DNA of 38,166 nucleotides from Elusimicrobia bacterium HGW-Elusimicrobia-2 (GCA_002841685.1 PHAM01000010.1:1-38166); one strand, 5' to 3'. Positions 29,358-37,827 are shown, counted from the first letter of the stretch. Translations and numbers: made by a program. Notes: a model not told the origin generated them from the sequence alone.

Positions 29358-31223
29358 ATGGGAAAAATAAAGATTTCACGCGCTCTGTTCCCTGCCTTGG
29401 CTGCGGCGGCGATGTTTACGGTTACGGGCGCGTTCGCGGGCAGTGTTTTAATAACCAAAACCGCCGTCACGGACAGCGGCGGATCCGCGAGGACTTTTTT
29501 CTCGTCGAGTGAGAAAATAAATCTCAGGATAGAGAGCTACTGCAGCGCGGTGTTCCTTGACGCGAACGGTAATCCAGAAAGAATAGTTTACAAATTCTAT
29601 ATCAAAAATCCCTCAGGCGCGCAGGTGTTTTATCATGACAGCAATTCGACCGAAGGCAATGTCGGCGCGGGCGCAGCGGCGCTCAGGAATATACCGATGT
29701 CTTTTTACAGCGGGCCCGGACTGTACCGTTTCCGCGCGGAACTTGTTGTGGCCGGGGCCATTGTGGCTTTTGACGAGTCTAAATCCTTTACGGTGTATTC
29801 TCCCGTTATCACTCTCACATATCCCTACGACGGCGTCACGGATCTTTTGGATAAGCCCGTTACCTTCCGATGGGTGGCAAGCGGAGCGACCAAATACAGG
29901 GTGAGTGTGGGGGAGGAGAGCTCTTTTTATAATCCGCTGTGGACGCTTGAGACGCCCGCCTCCTACGCTCAGTATCCTCTTAATCCGCCGGAGGACAGAC
30001 AGCGGCTTTCCGGCGGCACCCAGTACTACTGGAAAGTGGAGGGGCTCTCGTCAGACGGCAGCAGGGTAGCATCTTCCGACATATACGCCTTTACTCTGAA
30101 AAAAGAGGCGCTGTCGGTTTCATACAGGAACCTTGCCGTTACCGGGCTGGAATACGATCCCATGAGCGCGCCGCCGGATAAGGTGATATTGAAAGCGGAA
30201 GTGAGCAATATGGGTAATCAGACCGAAACGGCCGTTAAGCTGAATCTTTTTGTGGGCGGTATCCTGTCGGGTTTTACCCAGATAAATTCTCTGATGCCGG
30301 CACAAAAAACCGTAGCTGTTTTCGAGATCGGCCCGGTGCGTCAGGAAAATATAATAGTCACGGCCATGATAGAGGCCGCCGACGAAAACGCAAAGGACAA
30401 TGTGCTGACGAAGAGCTTCAGCGTTGATCTGCCGGAAGAGTGGATAAATGTCCCGAAAATTATAGGCCGCGTTGTTGAAAGCGGCACGGAAAACGGGATC
30501 CCGGGAATAAAGCTGAAGCTGGAAGGCCCCGTCACGAGAGACGCCATAAGCGGCGACGGCGGGCAGTATAAATTTGAAAAACTGATAAAGGGCCAGTATA
30601 AAATATCCGCCGTGGTAGAAGGAATAGAAGGCGATGTAATCAGCGTCAATGTGTCGGAAGATAAGGCCTATGCCGGAAACAAAATATCTGTTTCGGCCGG
30701 CGGTGCCGGCGTTCCGGAAAGCGCAGAAGAAAAGGGCACAGCCGTGGTCAAGGGACAGGTGTCAAGCGGCGCGGAAAAGAACCCTCTGGATAAAGTTCTC
30801 GTTAAACTGATGAGAAAAACGCCGGGAGGCGAATACCGCAGCGACGGCGAGACGCGGAGTTCCGATAAGGGTTTTTATAAACTGATGAACATCAGGAGAG
30901 GGACATATAATCTCATATTTGAAAAAGAAGGCTATGAGAGTGAGATAAAAGAAATAGAAGTGAAAAAAGGCGCGGTCGTCATAATTGACTGCGGCCTGAA
31001 AGAGAAAGCGGCGTCAAAGACTTCAGGGGCGGCGGATTCCAGCCCGGATGAAGCGTGGAAAATAATCAGGGCGAAGATAAAAGACAACAGCGTTCTTTCG
31101 GCGCTGGAGGGTTACACGGCTTCGGACATTACAATAGACAGCGGCTCGCTCAAAGACGCGCTGGATGCGATAAAGGCGGGGAAACTTAAAATCAAAAACG
31201 CTGAAGTGGAGATAAGCAGATGA
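29358..31223 (+). CDS. Secreted protein with CARDB and carboxypeptidase-regulatory-like domains
   Basis: A 621-residue protein with a signal peptide (residues 1-27, ending TGAFA). An Ig-like N-terminal region is followed by an FN3-like segment with the FRWVASGATKYRVSVGEES to GTQYYWKVEGLSSDGS pattern (about 165-245), and a CARDB-like domain (about 258-355, LKAEVSNMGNQTETAVKLNLFVGG). Two carboxypeptidase-regulatory-like domains follow (IIGRVVESGTENGIPGIKLKLEG and VVKGQVSSGAEKNPLDKVLVKLM) before a hydrophilic C-terminal tail. It starts 1 nt after the ankyrin gene and overlaps the FecR gene by 4 nt. Likely an envelope or surface partner of the giant protein; exact role unknown. Confidence 0.75.
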   Translation: MGKIKISRALFPALAAAAMFTVTGAFAGSVLITKTAVTDSGGSARTFFSSSEKINLRIESYCSAVFLDANGNPERIVYKFYIKNPSGAQVFYHDSNSTEGNVGAGAAALRNIPMSFYSGPGLYRFRAELVVAGAIVAFDESKSFTVYSPVITLTYPYDGVTDLLDKPVTFRWVASGATKYRVSVGEESSFYNPLWTLETPASYAQYPLNPPEDRQRLSGGTQYYWKVEGLSSDGSRVASSDIYAFTLKKEALSVSYRNLAVTGLEYDPMSAPPDKVILKAEVSNMGNQTETAVKLNLFVGGILSGFTQINSLMPAQKTVAVFEIGPVRQENIIVTAMIEAADENAKDNVLTKSFSVDLPEEWINVPKIIGRVVESGTENGIPGIKLKLEGPVTRDAISGDGGQYKFEKLIKGQYKISAVVEGIEGDVISVNVSEDKAYAGNKISVSAGGAGVPESAEEKGTAVVKGQVSSGAEKNPLDKVLVKLMRKTPGGEYRSDGETRSSDKGFYKLMNIRRGTYNLIFEKEGYESEIKEIEVKKGAVVIIDCGLKEKAASKTSGAADSSPDEAWKIIRAKIKDNSVLSALEGYTASDITIDSGSLKDALDAIKAGKLKIKNAEVEISR

Positions 31224-32224
31224 AAACAATTGATAGGGTGTTAAAGATTTTTATGCCGCCGCTGGCGTTGCTGCTGTTATTCGCCATCTCGTATCTGACG
31301 CCGGCCGCATTCGCCGCCGGCGACGCATCGCCGCTGGCCGTGATAAGCAAAACAGAAGGGAGAGTCTCACTGCTGAGCCCCTCTTCCGGCGGGAAATGGA
31401 GAAAAGTGGTCGCCGGCGATTTTCTTTTTGAGGGAGACAGGATAAAAACGGTGAAAAAAGCGCGCGCTGTCATAAATTTTATAAGCGGCATAGAAATAGA
31501 GGTGAACGAGGAAACGGAATTCGTGATCAAGCTCAGTGAGAAACAGGGCGACAGAAGAGAAGAAATGGATATGATCCTCGGCGAGATACTTTCAAAGGTG
31601 CGCAAGGGAGCCGATTACAGTGTCCGGACGCCCCAGGCGGTGACAGCCGTGAGGGGAACAAAATTCGGTGTGCGGGCGTCCAGGAACATCACCGAAGTCT
31701 ATGTTTTTGAGGGACAGGTGGACGTTTTCAACAGTTACGGAAAGATCCTCTGCAAAGAGGGAGAAAAAACAAGCGTCGGGGCGGGGGCATCTCCCTCCTC
31801 GCCAGCGAAACTGGAAGAAGAAGACTTGAGTAAAGAATCTTTGTGGACGGGCAAACAAAAGGAAGAACTGGATGTGGAGCTGGAGCTTAAAAGCGAAAAA
31901 GGTTTTATCGCGGGCCTGCCTGTTGAGGTGAGCCTTAAAGTCCCCGGCCAATATGACGGGAAGATAGATGTAAAAACATCCTCGGAAGATTTTGAGCTGT
32001 CAGCCGACGGAAAGAAGTGGCGAGGCGCGGAGCGTTTCAAAATGAGCGGGGGCGCTCTCACATTCTACTGCAGGAAAAAGCGTCCGGGGCCCGGCGTGCT
32101 GACCATGGATAACGACGATATAAAGACATTGATAACGGCAGTTAATTTTGATGAGGCAAAGGAAAAGAATCTCAAGCTGAAACTTGACGACGGCCGTGAG
32201 ATGGATCTCCAATTTAAAAAATAA
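31220..32224 (+). CDS. FecR-domain protein, exported
   Basis: A 334-residue protein. After a hydrophobic N-terminus (about residues 10-32, ending AAFA) comes a FecR domain: VISKTEGRVSLLSPSSGGKWRKV, VAGDFLFEGDRIKT, INFISGIEIEVNEETEF, and the signature YSVRTPQAVTAVRGTKFGVR (136-155) followed by EVYVFEGQVDVFN. The C-terminal 130 residues are beta-rich and not recognised. In classical systems FecR proteins transmit signals from TonB-dependent receptors to a sigma factor, but no sigma factor or receptor is here. Many stand-alone FecR-domain proteins occur with surface proteins, which fits this operon. It is the last gene of the surface-protein run. Confidence 0.85.
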   Translation: MKTIDRVLKIFMPPLALLLLFAISYLTPAAFAAGDASPLAVISKTEGRVSLLSPSSGGKWRKVVAGDFLFEGDRIKTVKKARAVINFISGIEIEVNEETEFVIKLSEKQGDRREEMDMILGEILSKVRKGADYSVRTPQAVTAVRGTKFGVRASRNITEVYVFEGQVDVFNSYGKILCKEGEKTSVGAGASPSSPAKLEEEDLSKESLWTGKQKEELDVELELKSEKGFIAGLPVEVSLKVPGQYDGKIDVKTSSEDFELSADGKKWRGAERFKMSGGALTFYCRKKRPGPGVLTMDNDDIKTLITAVNFDEAKEKNLKLKLDDGREMDLQFKK

Positions 32225-32229
32225 TCTGA

Positions 32230-32258
32230 TTGCGCGGGCTCTGTCTATTTATTAAAAT
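32230..32258 (+). promoter_or_regulatory. Promoter of the DUF1015 gene
   Basis: TTGCGC (32230-32235), a 17-nt spacer and TAAAAT (32253-32258). The start codon is 7 nt after the -10, so the predicted start site is the A of the ATG; no Shine-Dalgarno sequence is present. Confidence 0.55.
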
Positions 32259-32264
32259 CACGCT

Positions 32265-33143
32265 ATGGTGAAATTCGAGACATTCAGGCCTTTTATTTAT
32301 GACGCCGGCAGGGACAAGAGCGCTTTTATAGCGCCGCCTTACGATATTATCAGCGCGGCCGCTCAAAAAAAACTTTACCGCAAACATCCTAATAATGTTG
32401 TGCGTCTCATACTGGGGAAAAAATATCCCCCGGACAACGCCCGGCGAAACAACTATACGAGAGCCGCTGATTTTTTTAAAAAATGGACTGATGAGAAAAC
32501 CATTATTCCCGGCGAGCCGGGTGTTTTTATATTGAGGCAGGACTTTGAGCTTTTCGGGAAGAAATACCGCCGCGAGGGAATCGTCGCCCGCCTCGACTGG
32601 AGCCGCACATCTGCCGGGAGTATAATACCGCATGAGAAAACCCATAAAAAACATCGTCTTGACCGCAGCCGTCTGCTCAAGGCCCTGCCCATGAATTTTT
32701 CTCCCGTCTTTCTGATAACGGAAGGCGTGTCAGAGCGTATTAGAAAAGCTTTCAGGGCCGCGAAGAAGGAATCTTTTTACAGTGTTCCCGGAGAGAAAGG
32801 CGCGCTCTCCCGCGTTCCGGCGGAGCCGCTGGCCGCCCTGCTCTCATTCTTAGGTAAAAAGAAATTCGTAATCGCCGACGGCCATCACCGCCTCAGGGTT
32901 TCACGGGATAATTTCGCCAAAGACAGCTCTGCCAGATACCTCATGGTTTATATATGCGATTTTTCGGATGAGGGATGCCTCATCCTCTCGCACGCTGACA
33001 GAAAAACCCCCTTTGATAAAAACGCCGTCAGGGAGGTGATGAGGACAGGAAAGTTAATGGGGCAGAAATCCACATTTTTCTGGCCTAAACTGCCTTCGGG
33101 TTTGCTGATTCATCCGGTAAAGGAAGTCAAAGATGAAAAATAA
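32265..33143 (+). CDS. DUF1015-family protein, shortened
   Basis: The family signatures are clear: the N-terminal FRPFIYDAGRD and IAPPYDIIS, the central IIPHEKTHKKHRLDRSRLLKA with SPVFLI, IADGHHRLR (residues 204-212), and the C-terminal KSTFFWPKLPSGLLIHPV. Members are usually around 400 residues; this one has 292, with the loss between the ADGHHR motif and the C-terminal end. The function of the family is unknown; the His-rich motifs suggest a catalytic or metal-binding site. It is probably expressed from a leaderless mRNA and overlaps the TPR gene downstream by 11 nt. Confidence 0.85.
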   Translation: MVKFETFRPFIYDAGRDKSAFIAPPYDIISAAAQKKLYRKHPNNVVRLILGKKYPPDNARRNNYTRAADFFKKWTDEKTIIPGEPGVFILRQDFELFGKKYRREGIVARLDWSRTSAGSIIPHEKTHKKHRLDRSRLLKALPMNFSPVFLITEGVSERIRKAFRAAKKESFYSVPGEKGALSRVPAEPLAALLSFLGKKKFVIADGHHRLRVSRDNFAKDSSARYLMVYICDFSDEGCLILSHADRKTPFDKNAVREVMRTGKLMGQKSTFFWPKLPSGLLIHPVKEVKDEK

Positions 33144-34602
33144 AACGCGCGCTATCTCCGTCCTGCTATTATCTTTCTGTTTGTTTATTCCGGCCTCTGT
33201 CCGCGCAGCCACCGGCGCGGAAGTGGAGCCCGGGAATAATTCAATGTTTCATTATCTTCTTTACGGGAGGTATTTCAGGGAGGGCAAGTATCTTGAGGGC
33301 CTCGCCGAACTTGAAAAAGCCATGTCGCTGGATATGGGATCTGTGTTCCTGATGGAAGAAGCTCTGCCTGTTTATTTTGATATGGGCAATTACGATAAGG
33401 TTATGGAAATTGCCATGGAGCTTCTGAAGAAAAACTCTGAGAATTTTTCGGCGTTTTTTTATATGGCCAGCGTTTATGAGATAAGAAACAACACGGATAA
33501 AGCGGTGGATTATTATCTCCGCGCGGCGGAATTAAAGCCCGGCAGCGCCGATGTTGATTTTTCATTGGGCAGAATATATATGAAAAAAGAATTGTACGAC
33601 AAGGCGGAGATCCATTTTGTGAACGCGGTTCAAAGCGAGCCCGACAACCCTATAATGAGACTCACCCTTGCCGTTTTTTATGAAGCGGCGAAAAAATGGG
33701 ATAAAGCGGTTCAACAGTATAAGGCACTGGCCGAGCTCGATGAGGATTCCGTGAATCCTCTTCTGAAAATAGGCGAGATACACGGCAGAAACGGAAAATA
33801 CGATGAGGCTGAGGCTGTTTTTCTCAAGGTTCTTGAAAAGGAACCCGATAATTTTTCAGTTATCGCGGCGCTGGCCGGAGTTTATGAGAAGCAGAAGTCG
33901 TGGGGAAAACTCCGGGATGTGCTGCTTAAAATACATGTCGTGCAGGATGACTATCCCGAAGTTGAGATGTACCTGGGCCTGGCTTATCTGAACCTTGGAG
34001 ATAAAGAAAACGCTGAAGAATATTTCAGCAGGGCAGTGAACATAAATCCGGAAAACGCGCCGGTATATTATTCGCTTGCGCTGATATATATGGACGCTAA
34101 AGATTACAGCAAAGCCCTGGACGCCCTAGAAAACTCGGAGAAATACGGCGGCGAAAACACCGAAATTTATTTTCTTAAAGGCGTTTGTTTTGATTCTCTC
34201 GGCAACAAAACCATAGCCCAGGAGGCCTTTGAAAGGGCCATAGAAAAAGACCCCGAGAATCACAGGGCTTTGAATTATCTCAGCTACAGCTGGGCGGAGG
34301 CCGTGATCAACCTTAAAAAAGCCCGTTCCTACATAGAAAGAGCGCTGAAGCTTTCTCCTCAAAACAGCGCTTATCTGGACACCTCCGGCTGGGTCTATTA
34401 TCAGTCGGGCAATTACTCGCAGGCTTTGAAGCTGCTGAGGCGGGCATCTTCTCTGGAGGACGATCCCGTCATATGGGAGCATCTGGGCGATGCTTATATG
34501 AAACTCGGCAAGAAAACTTCGGCCATGAAGGCCTACCAGAAAGCTTTGGCTATGGGCGGAGACAAAATCGCCCTGAAAAAGAAGATCGATGCCTCGCGCT
34601 GA
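33133..34602 (+). CDS. Exported TPR protein
   Basis: A 489-residue protein with a signal peptide (ending ASVRA) and about a dozen tetratricopeptide repeats in register over its whole length, for example DKAVDYYLRAAELKPGSADVDFSLGRIY, DKAEIHFVNAVQSEPDNP, ENAEEYFSRAVNINPENAPVYYSLALIYMD and YLDTSGWVYYQSGNYSQALKLLRRA. It is typical of the long TPR proteins of diderm bacteria that act as scaffolds at the inner-membrane or periplasmic face. It overlaps its neighbours on both sides (11 and 14 nt), so it belongs to the DUF1015-to-ispE operon. Confidence 0.85.
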   Translation: MKNKTRAISVLLLSFCLFIPASVRAATGAEVEPGNNSMFHYLLYGRYFREGKYLEGLAELEKAMSLDMGSVFLMEEALPVYFDMGNYDKVMEIAMELLKKNSENFSAFFYMASVYEIRNNTDKAVDYYLRAAELKPGSADVDFSLGRIYMKKELYDKAEIHFVNAVQSEPDNPIMRLTLAVFYEAAKKWDKAVQQYKALAELDEDSVNPLLKIGEIHGRNGKYDEAEAVFLKVLEKEPDNFSVIAALAGVYEKQKSWGKLRDVLLKIHVVQDDYPEVEMYLGLAYLNLGDKENAEEYFSRAVNINPENAPVYYSLALIYMDAKDYSKALDALENSEKYGGENTEIYFLKGVCFDSLGNKTIAQEAFERAIEKDPENHRALNYLSYSWAEAVINLKKARSYIERALKLSPQNSAYLDTSGWVYYQSGNYSQALKLLRRASSLEDDPVIWEHLGDAYMKLGKKTSAMKAYQKALAMGGDKIALKKKIDASR

Positions 34603-35077
34603 ACGCCTTTTTTTATCCTGTTTTATGTTTCTGCTGATCTCCTGCGCGTCCCTCCGTATCACCGGCTTTCCCGCCGGCGTCCTTCCTTCCCGCGGCGTCT
34701 TCGCCTCTGAGCACTTCTCTATGATCGGGGATATGTGGGTGAGGGGTTTCGCCGACGGATATTATTCCTTCGCGCTCAAAAGCTCGGATGCCGGCACGGA
34801 ATTTCTTATCGTAGACGCCCTGGGCTCGAGCCGGAGAGACGCGACGGCCGAGGCAATAGCCGCCGAAGCCGTTGCCGCGCTCAAAGGTAAATCGGGTTTT
34901 ATCAAATCGGTCAAACAGCGCGGAGATGCTATATATTTTCGTTTTGCGCGCAACCCCTTTCACATAAAAAAGATCACGGTCTTTATGGAAGATGGCGGGC
35001 CCGGCAGGATAAAACTCTATTTCCGCAAAGGTTTTGCCGATATGCTGATCAGCATAATTGCGTATGAAGAAGATTGA
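34589..35077 (+). CDS. Putative lipoprotein of unknown function
   Basis: A 162-residue protein with a short basic start, a hydrophobic segment and the lipobox L16-I-S-C19, so it should be lipidated at Cys19. The rest is a mixed alpha/beta domain (FADGYYSFALKSSDAGTEFLIVDALG; GRIKLYFRKGF) that I do not recognise. Position, directly before ispE and after a TPR protein with overlaps on both sides, recalls small lipoproteins of outer-membrane assembly operons, but there is no motif to support that. Confidence 0.7.
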   Translation: MPRAERLFLSCFMFLLISCASLRITGFPAGVLPSRGVFASEHFSMIGDMWVRGFADGYYSFALKSSDAGTEFLIVDALGSSRRDATAEAIAAEAVAALKGKSGFIKSVKQRGDAIYFRFARNPFHIKKITVFMEDGGPGRIKLYFRKGFADMLISIIAYEED

Positions 35078-35876
35078 AATAGAAGCTCCCGCGAAACTGA
35101 ATGTTTTTCTGGACGTCAAAAAACCCGGCCGGGCCGATGGTTTCCACGAGCTCGTGAGTCTCACCGGAAAAATCAGCCTGTCAGACACGGTCAGTGTTGA
35201 AAAGGCCGGTAGAATAACGCTTGAGACGGATTCACCGTACACTATACCGCGGGGTAAAAAAAACATATGTGTCGCCGCCGCCGAGCTCCTGAGAAAAATG
35301 GCCCCTTTTCCGGGCGCCCGCATAAAACTTGTAAAAAGGATCCCTCCGGGGCAGGGTATGGGCGGAGGAAGTTCCGACGCCGCCGCTGTTATACAGGCAA
35401 TAGACAAGCTATGGGGCCTTCGCCTGATGGACAAAACAAAAATGGCGGTCGCCGCCGCGCTCGGTTCTGACGTGCCGCTTTTTCTCATGAGTTCGCCCTT
35501 TGTCTGGATACGCGGCAGGGGCGAGAAATTAGAGCTTTCCCGCAGAAAGATAAAGGGCTCTCTTGTCCTGTGGTTCGGGCGGACTCTTTCAACAAAGCGG
35601 GTTTATGAATATTTTGACAGGCTCCCGGAAGGCGATTTCTGCGGACCGTCCTACAAGATGCCGGGCCGGGCTGTTTTTTATAACGCCCTTGAGGAGGCGG
35701 CTTTCAGGCTTCGTCCTGAAATAGAGGCGAAGAAAAAAAAGCTTCTTGAGGCGGGCGCCGAAAAAGCCCTCATGACCGGCAGCGGTTCCGCGGTTTTCGG
35801 AATATTCAAAACTCTCGCCGTCGCGAAAAAATTCGCCGCTACGGAATGTTCTTGTAAAATCGCGCGCTTTTTGTAA
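35064..35876 (+). CDS. ispE: 4-diphosphocytidyl-2-C-methyl-D-erythritol kinase
   Basis: IspE phosphorylates CDP-methylerythritol with ATP, the fourth step of the MEP pathway of isoprenoid synthesis. The 270-residue protein shows the GHMP-kinase motifs: APAKLNVFLDV with Lys11, the ATP-binding loop PPGQGMGGGSSDAAA (residues 94-108), LGSDVPLF with catalytic Asp136, and the third motif MTGSGSAVFGIF near the C-terminus. I chose ATG 35064 rather than TTG 35058 because it starts directly at the family N-terminus. It overlaps the lipoprotein gene by 14 nt. The spoVG gene follows, an order also known from Firmicutes. Confidence 0.93.
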   Translation: MKKIEIEAPAKLNVFLDVKKPGRADGFHELVSLTGKISLSDTVSVEKAGRITLETDSPYTIPRGKKNICVAAAELLRKMAPFPGARIKLVKRIPPGQGMGGGSSDAAAVIQAIDKLWGLRLMDKTKMAVAAALGSDVPLFLMSSPFVWIRGRGEKLELSRRKIKGSLVLWFGRTLSTKRVYEYFDRLPEGDFCGPSYKMPGRAVFYNALEEAAFRLRPEIEAKKKKLLEAGAEKALMTGSGSAVFGIFKTLAVAKKFAATECSCKIARFL

Positions 35877-35879
35877 AAT
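35852..35879 (+). promoter_or_regulatory. Possible promoter of spoVG
   Basis: TTGTAA (35852-35857), a 16-nt spacer and TAAAAT (35874-35879), straddling the end of ispE. The leader of about 70 nt contains a short hairpin (CCGCctgaaGCGG). Confidence 0.35.
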
Positions 35880-35953
35880 AAATCAGTCTGTAATATCCGC
35901 CTGAAGCGGAATTGCCGCCATGTTGAGGGATTATGCAAACGGGAGGTAGTGGG

Positions 35954-36358
35954 ATGGAAATTACTGATGTAAGAATTTTTCTCCGCGAAGACGGAAAGAT
36001 GAAAGCTTTCGCGGCGGTTACTTTTGACGCGTCTTTTGTTGTGCACAACATAAGGGTGCTGGACGGGAACAACGGTTTTTTTGTATCCATGCCCTCCAAG
36101 AAAAGAAAAGACGGTAAATATCAGGACGTGGCCCATCCCATAACCACCGAGATGAGACAGCGCCTGGAGAAGGTCATTATAGAAAAATATAAACAGGTTG
36201 CCGCCGAAAAGGCCGCCGAGGCCCCGGCGCCCGCTCCGTCTTCAGGCGATGGCATCGCCGCGGATAACACTCAGCCCGGGGAGCCCGTTGTTTCTGAAAG
36301 CGCCGAAACTTCGGCGAGCTCTGATGTCTCCGGGCCTGGGCTGGAAGAACAAAAATAA
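35954..36358 (+). CDS. spoVG: SpoVG-family RNA/DNA-binding regulator
   Basis: The first 85 residues are a full SpoVG domain: MEITDVRIFL, KMKAFAAVTFDASFVVHNIRVLDGNNGFFVSMPSKKRKDGKYQDVAHPI (residues 16-64) and the closing helix TTEMRQRLEKVIIEKY. SpoVG proteins bind nucleic acids and act as global post-transcriptional regulators in non-sporulating bacteria too. The last 45 residues are a low-complexity Ala/Pro/Ser/Glu tail that is not part of the domain. The start is ATG 35954, 7 nt after GGGAGG; the in-frame ATG at 35933 lies upstream of that site. Confidence 0.93.
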   Translation: MEITDVRIFLREDGKMKAFAAVTFDASFVVHNIRVLDGNNGFFVSMPSKKRKDGKYQDVAHPITTEMRQRLEKVIIEKYKQVAAEKAAEAPAPAPSSGDGIAADNTQPGEPVVSESAETSASSDVSGPGLEEQK

Positions 36359-36366
36359 TTTACATT

Positions 36367-36386
36367 CCTGCCTACCGACAGGCAGG
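36367..36386. repeat. Short palindrome after spoVG
   Basis: CCTGCCTACCGACAGGCAGG: 7-bp arms around a 6-nt loop, a form I know as a dispersed repeat in many uncultivated bacterial genomes. It could also act as a weak terminator, but no T tract follows. Confidence 0.55.
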
Positions 36387-36425
36387 TGAAACGGCGCAGG
36401 ACAGACTGCCGTTCTCACATAAATT

Positions 36426-36499
36426 TGCGGGGTAGTCTAATGGTAGGACATCGGTCTTTGAAGCCGACCGTGAAGGTTCGATTCCTTCCCCCGCAGCCA
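36426..36499 (+). tRNA. tRNA-Gln (anticodon TTG)
   Basis: Acceptor stem TGCGGGG/CCCCGCA with discriminator G and an encoded CCA. The D-arm contains AGTCTAATGGTAGGAC, the anticodon stem TCGGT/GCCGA has loop CTTTGAA giving anticodon TTG, and the T-arm is GAAGGTTCGATTCCTTC. Unlike the tRNA-Leu of this window, its CCA end is in the DNA. Confidence 0.95.
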
Positions 36500-36512
36500 A
36501 TAATTTCTGGTC

Positions 36513-37682
36513 TTATTTTCGGATGAGGCGGGTTCTGATGATGCCGTCTATGTCCATAATATCCGCGATGATCTTATCGCCGGGCTTCTCCGGTATATCA
36601 ATGATGCAGTAGGCGTAATCGCCTTTGCTTTTGTTCAGCATCTCGACGATGTTTATGCCGGCCTTAGCCAGAATTGAGGATATCTGGCCGACCATGTTAG
36701 GGATATTTTTGTTCATCACCAGCAATCTGAAATCAGAAGTCGGCTCGAGCTCACAGTCGGGATAGTTGACCGAATTTTTGATGTTGCCCGCCTCCAGGAA
36801 ATCCCTGAGTTGGGAGGCCGCCATAGCGGCGCAGTTGTTCTCGGCCTCGGCGGTAGAAGCCCCCAGATGCGGTATGGCTATGACATTTTTTATACTAAGG
36901 ACTTTATCATCGGGGAAATCCGTGACATATCGCCCTGCCTGTCCGCTTTCCAGCGCTTCCGCCAGAGCCGCCGTGTCTACTATCTCGCCCCGCGAAAAAT
37001 TAAGGAGCTTTACGCCTTTTTTCATAAGACCGAATTTCTCTTTGCTTATCAGTCCGCGCGTTGAGCTGTTGAGAGGCATGTGCAGCGTTATATAATCCGC
37101 CCCGGAAAGCATCTGATCCAGCTGTTTCGCCCGCCGCACATCGCGGGAGAGGCCCCACGCCGATTCCACGGAAATAAACGGGTCGCATCCTATCACTTTC
37201 ATGCCGAGCTCATGGGCGCTGTTTGCCACCATCACGCCTATTTTTCCGAGGCCCACGACGCCGAGGGTCTTTCCGGCGATCTCCGAGCCCGCGAACTGTT
37301 TTTTGTTTTTCTCGACGAGAGCGCAGACATCTTCGCCTTTGCCCCTGAGGCTTTGGGCGTAAGCTATGCCGCCGGCGATATCGCGGGCGGCGAGCAGGAG
37401 GCCCGCTATGCAGAGTTCCTTCACGGCGTTGGCGTTTGCGCCGGGGGTGTTGAAGACGACTATCCCTTTTTCGGAGCAGGCATCAAGGGGGATGTTGTTG
37501 ACCCCCGAACCCGCTCGGCCTATCGCCAGAAGGGATTCGGGCAGTTCCATATCGTGCATTTTGAAACTGCGCAGGATTATAGCGTCGGGATTCCTGACGC
37601 TGTCCCCTGTCTCATAGCTGTCGGGCTGGAAAACAGACAGCCCTTCTTCCGCGATCTTATTGAGCGTTAAAATTTTATACAT
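36513..37682 (-). CDS. serA: D-3-phosphoglycerate dehydrogenase with ACT domain
   Basis: The enzyme oxidises 3-phosphoglycerate with NAD, the first step of serine synthesis. In 389 residues it has the N-terminal substrate domain (RAGSGVNNIPLDACSEKGI, residues 56-74), the NAD-binding loop G141-V-V-G-L-G-K-I-G149, catalytic Arg231 (NFSRGEIVDT) and His272 (IPHLGASTAEAENNCA), and a C-terminal ACT domain from about 316 (LVMNKNIPNMVGQISSILAKAGINI) that usually binds serine as feedback inhibitor. The catalytic Glu of the E. coli enzyme, in a xVFPxEP context, is not present as such; the segment reads YVTDFPDDKVL. It is a compact form without the extra intervening domain of long SerA proteins. AAGGAGG stands 5 nt before the start. 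Confidence 0.92.
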   Translation of the reverse strand: MYKILTLNKIAEEGLSVFQPDSYETGDSVRNPDAIILRSFKMHDMELPESLLAIGRAGSGVNNIPLDACSEKGIVVFNTPGANANAVKELCIAGLLLAARDIAGGIAYAQSLRGKGEDVCALVEKNKKQFAGSEIAGKTLGVVGLGKIGVMVANSAHELGMKVIGCDPFISVESAWGLSRDVRRAKQLDQMLSGADYITLHMPLNSSTRGLISKEKFGLMKKGVKLLNFSRGEIVDTAALAEALESGQAGRYVTDFPDDKVLSIKNVIAIPHLGASTAEAENNCAAMAASQLRDFLEAGNIKNSVNYPDCELEPTSDFRLLVMNKNIPNMVGQISSILAKAGINIVEMLNKSKGDYAYCIIDIPEKPGDKIIADIMDIDGIIRTRLIRK

Positions 37683-37707
37683 ATCATCCTCCTTGACGAA
37701 TAACCCA

Positions 37708-37736
37708 ATAATCTCAAATTCGCCAGCTTAAATCAA
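37708..37736 (-). promoter_or_regulatory. Possible promoter of serA
   Basis: On the minus strand TTGATT (37731-37736), a 17-nt spacer and GATTAT (37708-37713). The start site near 37701 would leave about 20 nt before the ATG, enough for the AAGGAGG. Confidence 0.4.
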
Positions 37737-37763
37737 TAATCCGGATTAAATTTTTTGAACATT

Positions 37764-37772
37764 TGTTATAAT
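37764..37772 (+). promoter_or_regulatory. Extended -10 promoter of the permease gene
   Basis: TGTTATAAT matches TG-n-TATAAT. No good -35 is visible. The start near 37779 gives a leader of about 49 nt with GGGAGG 9 nt before the ATG. Confidence 0.5.
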
Positions 37773-37827
37773 GCGGGATGATTTGACTGCGAATCGGTGA
37801 AGGAATTTATCAGGGAGGCGCGCAGCT

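Noticed and set aside
35880-35953. Riboswitch in the spoVG leader
   Set aside because: Only a 4-bp hairpin is visible and the leader is too short for a known class.
36367-36386. Intrinsic terminator of spoVG
   Set aside because: The hairpin is good but no run of T follows, and the same palindrome type is known as a dispersed repeat.
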